Part shown: piece by piece, positions 35,519-46,606 of the stretch
How positions within the stretch are numbered: the first letter of the stretch is position 1
How the letters are laid out: each line of letters opens with the position of its first letter
Assembly: GCA_002794735.1 (NCBI GenBank)
Contig: NBAZ01000008.1
Coordinates: 1,302,001 to 1,366,000, forward strand
Direction: 5' to 3'
DNA: 64,000 nucleotides
Source: Pyrrhoderma lamaoense
Taxonomy: Eukaryota; Basidiomycota; Agaricomycetes; Hymenochaetales; Hymenochaetaceae
Position numbers and translations under genes: made by a program
Notes under the pieces: generated by a model
What the model saw: only the letters and a program-made list of their open reading frames with translations
What the model was told of the DNA's origin: nothing
The model's database searches: none

Positions 35519-38500
35519 ATGAGTCAAGCTGTAATTGAACGTCAAATTCGCCCAATCTACGGTATTCTTTTTCTCTCAAACATTACTCACTTCTTCAATC
35601 TCACTCACACACGTTTTAAACTCTCAAAGATGCCGTCGATTCGGGCTCAAACAAATCTGCTCTTCAGCAGTGTAATAAGTTCTCAAGAAATACCCGTCTC
35701 TAGTTATTGTCAAGGTATGTCTACTTGTGACGTAGAAACTTTATCAACTTTGAATAAAAAGTAAATAATAACGCGCATTTATGACAGGCCTTGAAAGCTC
35801 TTGCGATAGTTCGCATGAATAAGATTGAAGAGTCTCTGCCTATATGTGATGAAGTACTTGCTAGCAAACCTACAGACCTTGACACGCTCAATGTCATGAT
35901 GCTCGTCTTGCGTGCACTTGGTCGACGTAAGCACTCTCGTTTACCCGTGCCGCGTGTTTTTCGTGCTCATTACTACTCTCTCAAATATCATATACCTCTG
36001 GATAGACAATGACCTCGTGACAATGTTCGACGATGCGTTCAAGGCACAATCAGGGAACGAAGAGCTTGGTGTCCAGACTTCTTCGCGAATGTACGCACAG
36101 GGAACTGGAAGGCCGCTCAACAAATCGCTCAGAAACTGAACAAATCGTTTGGAGCGGGTGCGGCAGACCGTTACTTGTATTGGTCCGTACTAAGTGCGAT
36201 GCTACAGTCTAACGACTGTACGACTCCTGAACAAATGCGCCCGGTACTTCAGAAGCTTGCTCTTCGGTTACTTGCGGATGGAGAGTTACCTCCGCATGCT
36301 AGTGCCGACCGTCTTCACGTCCATCTTTCTGTTCTTAAGACTCTTGGTTTGGCTGACGAAGCCGCCAAGCTGCTTGAGACGGAAGAGGGAAGGCAATTGC
36401 AAAGACAAGTCTTGTAGTTGACGAGCTCCGGCGTGATCTAGTTAAAGCCCGGAAAGATTTTGAGGCGGAAGGTACTCGTGCACGTGGGAAGCTTGTTGAC
36501 GAGAAGTGAGCCCTTTTTCTGGTTGTTGTGTGCTTGTATGAAGGATTTCACCGAGTGAACTAAACATATCTTAACAGGGATCGAAATTGGCTCGAGTTTC
36601 TTGCATTGATTGAAGCTGTTTTTGTCGCTCCGGATGCGACTAAAATTCGTGAAACACGTGACATTCTTCGACAGCTTGCAGAGTTAGATGGAAGTAAAGA
36701 GCGTGGATCACTCCTTGCTGAGCTGGAACTTGAGCGGAGAGCACGAGAGGCAGGACTTGCTTCGGATTTTGAGTCTTCTGAAGGACTCCTTGGACTCATC
36801 AAATTGTATCTGGAAAAATTCGGAGACAAGGCATGCTGTTTTGATGACCTGAAAATATATATTACATTCGAAGGAGAGGAGTTAGAGAAGTTTACTTCAT
36901 TCTTAGATTCTTACGAACATTCGGTGGTAAGCACCTTTGATCTAAATGCTGAGAGACGCCACTGAACCTAACCCTATTCAAAAGGAAACCGTGAATGCCT
37001 TGCAACGTTCAATTAACATTTATAAATTACAACGATACACTCTTACCGAAGCACAAATAAATGCTGAGTCAGAAAAAGCACGGGCAAAAGGATACTTAGG
37101 GCATATACCAAAGCTCTTCCTTTAGGAAAGGCTCTGGCTGATACTGAATTACAACCTGCTGATGACCTTGTGCTTCTCGCTGCGCAAACATTTGTAAATT
37201 TGTGGAAGATCGAAAGTGAGATTAGATTCATAAATCCAAATTCCTTTTTACTTCGTGAAAAAAAATGTGATTACTGACGGAAGATTGCTCGTAGATGATG
37301 AGAGCTGGCTGTACATGGCTATTTCTGTCCTTGAATATGCTGCACAGCGGAGCAAAAATAGCTACCTCATTCGATTACATCTTGTCCGCCTTCATCGTCT
37401 CCTCTGTGCGTCTTCCTTCATGATTATTGAAATGAAAAAGGGACAGTGACTCATTCATATGTACAGCCGCTCCTTCCCTGGCCCTCGAACACTACCGGGC
37501 AATGAGAATTAAACAAATCCAGACTGACACGCTTTCACATTTCCTTCTCGCCCGCGCCTCAACTTATTCACTTGCTGCGGCTGGCGATCTCACTCTTACC
37601 CAGGAATGTGTTGAGGCTAGTCACATTTATGTGTCAAATTCCCAAGATGTAAGTGAGATTTACTATTTCTTGAATATAATTCAATTTTTTGGTGGATTTT
37701 CTCCCGCTGACGTAGTGTTTATTAGACTTCAGAATTCATTGTGCGCGCTTTCGCACAGGAGAAATACTCACAGGTGGGGACTTGCCTTATTTGGCTATGA
37801 TATTATCATTATGACTAATTCGTGTTATTACCTTATTTCGTTTTCGTTTAGATTCCGGATCTTATTGAGTTCGAAGAGCGCTTGGAGTGTTCACTTCAGC
37901 GTGACTTGGTAAAGATGGAGCATGTTCGTATGCGCCTTGCTCATGAAGGTCTTTCATCCGATTTGGTCGACATGGAATTGATCGAATTGAAATTCATCTT
38001 CGATCGCAGTAAGAATACATAATTTTCTATCATATGAATGACATTCTAAGGTTTATCATTGTTTAGCACATCACGATAACCGAGACTTTGATGTTCTTCC
38101 TAGTATGCAGCCTCGAGGACAGATGACGTTCAATGAGCAGACTCTTATGATCAACTCACCTGGTGTAAGTTCAATAAGGATATCATTCAACGTTTTATCT
38201 AAACAAGGACTTTGATAATATCAGTTAGGCTGGTTGAGAACGTTCCTCCGCATTTATATACGCGTTTTCCTACTTGCTACTGATATCGACGACACCGTTG
38301 AGGAGAAGCTTCTAATCGGTGACCGTCCGAAAGTGGCGGACACCCCAGAAAATAAGACACCCTTGAGAGAACGGATACACGAACGAAAAGAAGATGAACT
38401 GAAAGAGGTTTGTATTGCCATCATTACTATCCGTTTTGTCGGTTTTATTCCATCGATATTTATCTTTGTAATTATTAGTTATCCAAGGATGAGCTCAGTC

Positions 38501-39398
38501 TTTTCAATTACGTATCGGAATTATGTGACTGGTTAGCGCCTTATCACGACCACGCCCGTCCTCCTCCAGAAGTTGTTCTTGCGGAAGCAAACAAGTTAGC
38601 GGAGCAACTTCGCAATGGAAAGAACCCCGTGAAGCCTGCAACAAATGGCTCTCCTTCTCCATCGTTGAATGGGCACAAGAAGAATGCAGAAGAAGCTCCT
38701 CCAGTTAAGGACGCACCTGAACTTGTTACCAACTTCTTTGATGGTATTTGCCTTTGTTCACTGTGATATAGTTTGATCTGGCTAAACAGTGATCTAGCAA
38801 TGGCTGCCCGTTTCAAGGAAGTTGTAGAAGGAAATGGTCTACCCTTCGAGAAACTCCATGTGGCTACTATCACTCAGGAGGTCAGTTTATATCATGTTAT
38901 CAATGCTCTTTCGGCTTAGCTTATTGAATTGTTAATTTTAGGCGGCTTTGATGCTTGCGTTAGTTTCCATGCGCTTCAAACAACCAGGAGTTGTCAAGCA
39001 AAACAAGTTTGGCGCTGTAAGTCTCGGTCATGTCTATAAACATTACAATATCTCATTTTTTTCGTAGTTAACAACAAATCTTCGAGCTCTCCGGCAAAAG
39101 GCTGCATCTGTTTTGAAGGATATGTCTACTGAACTCTCAAAGATCGGTGCAGCGTCAAGCACTGCTGATCAGAGACGTGCCTTCGTCACAGCTTGCAAGC
39201 CCATACAGCAATTCTCCGAGGTAAGCATCCGTATCAAATCATTCAAATAACAAGACAACTATATTCATCATGTTCTTTATTCAGTTTGAGAACGACACCG
39301 TGCTTGATGTTGCAAAAAGAGTGGGAGACGCGCAGAAACGAGTCATCGAAGGTATCGCAAAGGGAATCTCCAAAATTGCATCGGCACAGATGCAGTGA
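35519..39398 (+). CDS. NAA25: NatB N-terminal acetyltransferase auxiliary subunit (Mdm20/NAA25)
   Basis: The ribosome-anchoring TPR subunit of NatB, which with Naa20 acetylates nascent Met-Asp/Glu/Asn/Gln ends. It starts MSQAVIERQIRPIYDAVDSG. Characteristic blocks are SALQQCNKFSRKYPSLVIVK, IEESLPICDEVLASKPTD, NWKAAQQIAQKLNKSF, RYLYWSVLSAMLQSND, LALEHYRAMRIKQIQTDTLS, IDDTVEEKLLIGDRPK and a helical end finishing GISKIASAQMQ. About 15 short introns. At least four one-base deficits interrupt it (AAA 35688-35690, TT 36079-36080, G at 36414, GGG 37099-37101) and a possible fifth at the 37217 donor. The C-terminal half from 37440 reads cleanly. Length is normal for the family. Confidence 0.92.
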
Positions 39399-40309
39399 GA
39401 AATAATGATTGAATGAAGTAAATCTGTGGTATAGACGCCTTCGCCTATTTTTCCTTTTTGACCCCCGCCTCCCACTTTTATCACTCAACTGACTGCGGAA
39501 ATCGGAAGACATCTCATTCATACTGTGTGCAATTGACTCTCTACCTCCATGTTCTACTTTAGTTTCCTATCTTTGTGTTATCGCGTTTGTTTTTTGCATT
39601 GGTCCTCCTGTCTGTCTCTGTCTGTTTTCTCATTTCCGACATTCAATCCTATCCCCACCCCCTCCTGAATCCTTCAGCATACGATTTAAGCGGTATATTG
39701 CTTATTCATACATTCTCCTCTTCAACTGCATTTGTTTCCTCTCTCCTATTTTTTAAGTTCTTTTTACTTACTTTACCCCGTCATAGACTAGCTTTCTTCA
39801 GGCTTCCAGCTGTTGATTTCTAATTCAAGCCAGCAATTCAAAACAAAAAGACCGTGACGCCCTACTCCATTCATCTATCTATTCTCTATCCCTCCTTTTT
39901 TTTTCTCCTCTCCGTTTCTCTCCGTCTTCCATTGCATACACTATTATACTAGTTTTTTTTTTCCCTATTGTGTTTAAAAACATGCAATATATATGTACTA
40001 AATAATGCAATGTCCTACATAGGAACCTTCTTCTTAAACATTTGGCTCAAAAGAGATGAATTAGATTCTAGATATGAGGTGATACAACTAACTGCATATG
40101 GATTGATGAAGGGAGAAAGTAAATGTATACAAACTTATTCTAACAGAATCACTCTCGAACAACGTCAATCGCACACATCATAATGCGATTCATCTGTTGT
40201 CGGACAAATGATGTTTTTATCCGTTAAGTCATCCAAAAGGTCTCTATGAAAAATGGGGGGTCAAGTCAGTCTTACGAGAGAAGGAATAGTTGAGAAAAAT
40301 GCTGAATGC
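39399..40309. other. Intergenic between convergent NAA25 and the RPA32-like gene
   Basis: T/C-rich 3' flank of NAA25 (39420-39960, long T and CT runs) and AT-rich 3' flank of the minus-strand gene. Open frames here are low-complexity and not supported. Confidence 0.45.
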
Positions 40310-41961
40310 CTACTCGATCTGTTGCCCATTAATTTTGTCCTTACATAGATGTTTTAGATATCTTGAAATTTCGGTAACGTCTATGCCCAACCATTCATCA
40401 CCGTCTGATTGGACCTCCGTACGGCGTCCTATGATATACAGCACCAAAGAACGTTGCCTATTATTTAAATCAGCATACGGATCGATTTCTTGTTTCTGTT
40501 TTCTAGCTTTAGCTTCTCTGAGAAGAGGTAGAAGTCTAGAAATGGAAGAGACGGGTTCGTCAAATTCACGTTGCGAGCTTTAGATAGACCATATTAGCTA
40601 TGTCATATACATAGAATACAAAGGGAAAAAAAGAACTTACCTGACTTGTACTTCTGTACTAGCGGCAGGATAGTCGACACTTGACTCGCTAGTCGTCGAG
40701 TAAGAATCATCGTGCTCGCTTTGTGAATCGGGTACGACTTCTTCGTTAAGGTGAGAAGGAGGCTCTCCTCTGCCTGGGCCACTACGAGAGGACTCCGTAT
40801 CTTCGTCTTCACTATCGCTATCACTGATAGAGTCACTCTCGGAAGACGACGAACGGGAGTTTGATCCTGCTGGTGGCTGCGTAAAGGAACTACTCCTACT
40901 TTCAGCAAGAGCCTTTATGTTAGTTATCGTGAGACGACTCGGGCCAGAAATGACAGGTTTTTCTTCTGAGAAGTGGACAGATTTGTCTTCGAGGGGGCGA
41001 TTAGGTTCATCTTCAGGTGCATCAATGACATTAGTTGTGTTATAGAAATTAATAGTTTCGCTCCCCGGTTCTAGCCTTTGTTCTAGGACAGACACTGGAG
41101 CCTTCGCTAGGTCCTCTTTTGAAAGTTCCTCATTGAGTAGCTATGCAGTACGATAGTAGTGTATTTAGTAATAGCATGTTCATGATATTGATAGGAGGGA
41201 TTCACCCTTGTTGTGATAAGGACCTTGAATAAGTGATACATGGCTTCGTGGAAGTCGTCAATAGGAACTATAGCATATGCATTGATGGAATTCTGTAAGC
41301 CTTCTCGTATTTCTACCTTTCCAAATATTCGCACGTATTTGTTTTCGCTTGAAGAGAAATGGAAGATACAGGTTTAAATAAAAGGCACATATCAAAGAGG
41401 GGGAACAAAGTGGGAATCTCACCTAATAGTTCCCTTTTCGTATTCGCATAATATCGATTTGATAGAAACCTCAGAGTCACTCCCACCTTTCCAAACGGTT
41501 ACATTAATGGTTGGATCAGTATCCAGAACTACTAGTCTTAATTGTCTTTCCTTGTTCACTATTTTGCGCACCAAGGCAACACAATGGACACGCGAAATAG
41601 CATGGTTCTCGATCTCGATTTGAGCTTCATCATGTTCTCTTGTTGCTGATAGGACCTGCTTTACGGTCACTGGCCTCAAGGTTGTAAGCTGTAAGACAAT
41701 ATAAATGTATATGTTTATAATTAGTATCATATGTACAACAATACGAGGCGTAGCATACATAAGAAACCTGACACTGTTGTGGTTGGGTGTTAGACAGCAC
41801 GATGAGAGGATAGCATTGTACTTACTGCCGGACGAAGGTTTTTGGAGTTGTGTTATGCTTAAGTTTATCGAGACTTCTTAAAGCATGTGGGTATTTGTAT
41901 GAAGAATATCCGAACCTTAAGTACGTGACCAAAGGAATTTCATTGATTATATTTTTCCCAT
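40310..41961 (-). CDS. Divergent RPA32-like OB-fold protein with an acidic Ser-rich insert (second RPA32 paralogue)
   Basis: Exons on the minus strand read a basic N-terminus (YPHALRSLDKLKHNTTPKTF), then LTTLRPVTVKQVLSATREHD and IENHAISRVHCVALVRKIVN, DTDPTINVTVW, YVRIFGKVEIREGLQNSINA, a Ser/Asp/Glu-rich segment of about 90 residues (SSSSESDSISDSDSEDEDTE), and a winged-helix-like end (NNRQRSLVLYIIGRRTEVQS, VTEISRYLKHL). From RPVTVKQ to VTVW it aligns without gaps over 62 positions with RPLTIKQ to ARLW of the RPA32 at 13796, about 15 identities. Domain order OB fold-linker-winged helix is that of RPA32 and its CST relative Stn1. The start is unsettled (ATG 41959-41961 needs one extra A; the first donor also looks one G short), and a further 3' exon past 40310 is possible. 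Confidence 0.66.
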
Positions 41962-42242
41962 AGTAGTAACTCAATCTTCAAAAAGAATAGACCAGCTTGA
42001 TGGACAAAGTCGGTTCCATAGGAATAAATTCCGGCTTGACGCCCAATGCTATGAATTTATCAGACTGATGTAATATAATTGGATGTGTCATAGGAGTCTC
42101 ATCGGTGTAGAATACAATGAGAGTCTCGTTATGAATTTGTATGAAGCGCTTCAAGTCACTAAATCTTATGTAATCTCATTGTTCATCATATAATTGAACC
42201 GCATATAAATATTATATCCTGGATCAGAAAGGAGCAACTTAT

Positions 42243-43892
42243 TCAGTAATTACTTATTCGAATTGAACTTCCATCCAAAGCCGTTAGAGGATATCCGAAG
42301 ATGTGTACAAACAATACTAGTGAAACTAAGTCAGTCGTCTGAACCTTGCTCAAAAAATCGGTATGGAAACGAACGGTGCTGTCAGGACCGCTGCCAATCT
42401 TGCTAGGTTCATCACCATCATCATTTCCTAAAAACCCAGTTTTTCTCATGAGAATGGGATAATTCTTTCTCTGCTTATCTCTTACCTTCATATCTGTATA
42501 AATAAGATCAGCTAGACATTGAGCTGTGTTTCTGCTATTTTTGAATTCAGGAGCTTACCGGACACAAATATCGTCTACATCGTCTACCTGGTTGTCCTGA
42601 TCTTTGCTGTGCTATAGAAATATGTGAGAAGATTATGATGTAGTCAGGACTGTATGGTGCCTTACTCTCCGTAATTTGAGTTGATCCCGACAAGAACCGA
42701 TCCATCGACCGCCCAAACGTCGTTTACCTATGAACACAAAGTTAAAGGAACGAAGAGGTATCCAAATTCTCGGTACTCATACCTCGACATGGCGAGTGTA
42801 TTGTGTCTTACAGTTCCCGCACTTATGTAGAAATTAGTATGATAGACCTCTCAACCGATCATGTTAGCCACGTACGCTGCGATAAAGTTTCCCAAAGTCC
42901 TCAACATAGAACTTTTATGTATGTACAATTTGAGTTATAAATCAGGAGAAGTTACATCTCACTCACTGAATTGATAATAACCTGGAGAGTTATATTAGTT
43001 ATATATCAACCAGCTAAAAAATGGTGCCTTACTGTTCCTCCGCCGTTGTGTTGGACAACTGGATAAGTATGATATAGATATTAAGATAAGTTTATTGTAC
43101 ATGATTATCAGGAGTTGTTTACCCTTATCCTCTGCGTGCTAGATTCGTTGTTTTTGATAATTCATTACTAGTATGATGTTATCTCATATGTAGTATACTT
43201 ACCAGTGCCTACAACCAGGAACAACTCAGTGAGGGAGAAGATAACAAAAAGTATAAAACTTACACCTCCATAGTTTATGCGTGAAGTTCCACTGGTCTGC
43301 TTAATAGTAATCGCATCTTCACATACGTCCTACACATTTTCAAATTATGTATATATATTCTTCCGGATTACAGTGAATCTGACTTACCTCAAACCAGACG
43401 TGATCCAGAGTACAAGAACCTAGATAACTTGATAATGAGCATCCCTTCCGCCCCCAAGTATAACCTCTACTCAATTCAAAAAAGAATAGCATGAATTCTC
43501 ACTTACCCAAACAATGAATACCTTCTGCCTGATTCTTTCCGATAACGACATGACTTAGAGATGCCCCTTCTTCCAGAAGGAAGACAGCGTCCGAGTCACC
43601 TCCTTCTGTTTGGCCGTTACATGCCCCGGAGCCTCGATCGTACTTTGTGTACGCCTGTGATGGTGTGAAGGATTGTCCTGCGGCGATGGTGATCGGGCTA
43701 CTTAGAGATGTGGATGTAGGAGAACTTGGGAACGCATTCGTCGCTGTCCGCTTTTCAATACTATATATGATTTATATATATCGTTCATTATTATACTCTT
43801 CTCCTCTGCTAACGTTAGTGAATGAATACATACGGTTCTGCGGATACGACTGAGATGATAGCGAAGAGTAGTACAGATTTTAGAGAGAACAT
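42243..43892 (-). CDS. Pectate lyase, polysaccharide lyase family 3 (secreted)
   Basis: Secreted enzyme cleaving polygalacturonate by beta-elimination, Ca-dependent, on a parallel beta-helix. It starts at 43892 with a signal peptide ([20 protein letters not shown]). PL3 signatures follow: [90 protein letters not shown], and [13 protein letters not shown]. About ten very small exons, including one of 6 nt (43203-43208). A one-base deficit lies near 42570, between TAKIRTT and VDDVDD. The last exon ([11 protein letters not shown]) may end before 42243. It suggests growth on pectin-rich plant tissue. Confidence 0.87.
43203..43208 (-). other. Six-nucleotide microexon (codons for Ala-Leu) in the PL3 gene
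   Basis: GCACTG is flanked by a 55-nt intron (43209-43263, donor gtaagt, acceptor gttgtag) and a 64-nt intron (43139-43202, donor gtaagt, acceptor ctag). Both are phase 0. Inclusion gives NYGG-AL-HAEDKV, matching the family motif GGAxHAxDK. Skipping would delete two residues but keep the frame. Confidence 0.75.
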
Positions 43893-44673
43893 TGTAGGGA
43901 GATAGCTAGTTAGAGTGACACACAAACAGAAGCAGGTGCTGGATTTGTCTCTAGTTCATGCTTGATGATTTTATACTCCACAGGGTTTAAATCTCACAAC
44001 AAAGACAATGAATTCCAGTCTCTCATCGTTTAGCAGTTGTACAGGTACACATGTAACCGTACGGGCCGTCTAATATGACAATTAATCCGCACTCATGAAG
44101 AGGAACTTGAAGGATGAGCATTGCCAAGAATTCGCCAAGTCTTTCTGCATCTAGTGCTTTATGAAAGATCGAAAATTAAATAAAAGTGTCAGAATTCTGC
44201 CTCCTATTGATCAGCTTTGTCATGGGATATTATTTTTCTCAGTTAATTAGAATAGTGTCTCAAAAAGGATCAAGAGAAAATCATTTAGCGGAAAATCATC
44301 GCAAGGTTCAAATACCACCGATATTAGGTATATATTGAGTGCCTAACTTGTAAATCAGGCAGAACGGGTGAAGTATACGGATGTTTGTGAGTAAATACCC
44401 GGCTGTGACGACAATCTATCATATGTCCAGCTGACAAAAAAACATGAGCGAGAACAAATGACTTGATGGTCTAGAGTCTAGTGACACTTATTTATTAGAC
44501 GGGGTCACTGATTTTGCGCTGGATCAACAGATATATCCACTCTAGAACTGTGGCTCAGAACCATGTCCAAACATCACTTAATGTAGATCAACCGGGATGA
44601 TGAAGTTGAAACGAATAAGGATAGCTCTGTTACACGGTAGACAATGTGAAGAAAAGCAATATATAACAAACAT
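43893..44673. other. Intergenic, pectate lyase promoter and RPN6 3' flank
   Basis: AT-rich, no exon or RNA recognised. Confidence 0.45.
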
Positions 44674-46340
44674 CTATGCAATTTTTGTTGCCTAAATGCC
44701 GATCAGTACGTTTTCAAGATCATATGTGAACTATACTACATACCTTTTCGTACAATGAATCGACTACTTTACCAACCTCCTCAATCGTTTGTATTGCCGA
44801 TTCATATGTACCCTAGTGTCATTAAATAGTTAGTGCTATACAAAATTGGAAACGGATTTCACTTACATCTGGCTGGTGCTGATCGAAAATCAGTAAACAA
44901 CCCCGGCCTTGGTCAAGTACGCCATGGAAGACCTTATCCAGAATCATTGTGGAAAGCCTAACAAAAGAGATTTGAGCATTATTCATACATATAAATAGAG
45001 AATAAGAATGTCTCACTTTGCCTCCACAGCTTGACGCCCCTGTCCCACTTGTTGTGCCACATAATCGATCTCGACAACTGAATATGGCTCAACAATTCTT
45101 AACAGATTTTGCTCTAACATTGTATCATACAATGTTGCTAGGTGCCCTCTTATAGTTGGATCAGCAGCTAACTCCTCGTTGTAGTCCCTTAATGCTTGCT
45201 CAAAATCTGCTAGATTACGATTCTTGTGCGCACGAGCGATAACGCGCATGCACTCAATCTCCCGAAGTTGAGTATATTTTTGAGCGGCCTTCAAAGAAAG
45301 TACCGCTGTTACGTCCTCAGGTAAATTAAGCATGACCTTGCACAGAAGCATATACTTCAAAGCAGTTAATGCCTTTGTGCCTTCAGAGTCTCCTTGACTA
45401 GTTGTATTCTCGAATGTTTCGTAGAAGTATGAGTAAGCCGTGGTTAGATCTTTATCTTCTGCATGTAATATACCAGATTGCAGATCTAATTGGGCCTGAA
45501 GGTGTGGAGGACAGTATATTGAGTTAGCGGCTGTTCTCGCCGAAGTTAGAGCAGCCTAGAAAATATTAGTATGGATTTCTATATACATATAAAAAACACA
45601 ATTACCTTGCTCTTTGGCATATTGCCTATCCCTCGGTAAACCCTGCTTTCTAAGAGATGAACCTCCGTTAGTATGAGTTTATCATCCAGACGTTTGAGTT
45701 CTGTCAATAAATTATCAATGAGAGCCAGTGCTGCCTTATACTGATGCGTTTGCAGTTGTCTAGATAAACCATTATTTATATCGGTGAGTATTTCATAGGA
45801 GAATCAAGCAACTTACATCCATACGAGACGTGTCTCTAAACTGTGCTTCAAGAAAATTCTCTTCTCAGTCCTTGCCCATTCAATATTTTCAGTTAATACA
45901 GAGATCAGAGTTTCATTAGAGTTCGGAATAGGTTCAAAGAAGTCGAGAAGTGTTCGAACTACAGTAGATAGAAGATTAGAGGTAGAGTCACGATTTACTT
46001 TACAAGTTAATTACTGAGTTTTGCCGTCTTCGCCTTAGCGGTTGAAGACATGAATGACCTGGAGAGAACAATGACCTGCGCTAGACCGATGGCATTACTG
46101 CAAGAGATCAGTATAGTAGCAGGTATAAAGGATGCAGGAGACTTACTTGCTATCCCTGTATAGTTCACCTAATGATAGTAATGCGGTTTCCTGATCCCGT
46201 AGATTCTGTTCGCGTTCAGCTGCAGGTCCTTGCGCTTGAGCACTAGTTTCAAGAATCCTACGGTATAAGTCTTCGGCTCGTTTTGGGTCAGTGGCGCGTA
46301 TCGATTGGGCTTCTTCAAGCATTTTTGATGCTGAAGACAT
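44674..46340 (-). CDS. RPN6: 26S proteasome lid subunit RPN6/PSMD11
   Basis: A PCI-domain scaffold subunit of the 19S lid that clamps the base to the 20S core. Exon 1 (46340-46143) is MSSASKMLEEAQSIRATDPK to LLSLGELYRDS. Later blocks: NIEWARTEKRIFLKHSLETR, LIDNLLTELKRLDDKLILTE, ARTAANSIYCPPHLQAQLDL, LKYMLLCKVMLNLPEDV, the PCI core AHKNRNLADFEQALRDYNEE, LYDTMLEQNLLRIVEPY, and the winged helix LSTMILDKVFHGVLDQGRGC. The final coding exon is only 18 nt (44674-44691, ATKIA and stop), completing the family ending LYEKATKIA. All exons are in frame, no frameshift. Divergent from RPN7 across 266 bp. Confidence 0.95.
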
Positions 46341-46606
46341 TCTTGAAGTAGATATGCCGAAAGAGGAGAAACCAAATAATGTGAAAGATGAGGCGTACTT
46401 AAACTATAAAGTAGCAGAACTTGAGCTTGACTTGGGTGTACGCGTCTCCCATGACGCGTCGAGCCAACTTGGAAGTTAGTTCCCATCACCTTACGCGTTC
46501 ACTTACGCGTCTCCGATCCGTTACTCGTCTAATCCCCAGGCTACTGTCTGTATATCCTTCTCAAGTTCTTTAACATCCTTTTAATACTTATAATCGACTG
46601 ATTGAC
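46341..46606. promoter_or_regulatory. Shared bidirectional promoter of RPN6 and RPN7 with four ACGCGT boxes
   Basis: 266 bp between the two ATGs. ACGCGT occurs at 46440-46445, 46454-46459, 46493-46498 and 46505-46510. The first and last are followed by CTCC. The sites lie in two pairs about 50 bp apart, centred between the genes. ACGCGT is palindromic, so it can serve both directions. A CT-rich start-like tract is near 46545-46580 on the RPN7 side. No yeast-type PACE (GGTGGCAAA) is present. Confidence 0.75.

Noticed and set aside
40310..41961. Assigning the second OB-fold gene outright as Stn1
   Set aside because: The gap-free 62-position match to RPA32 is the only alignment I can show. The Stn1 alternative needs a profile search, so it is kept as an option only.
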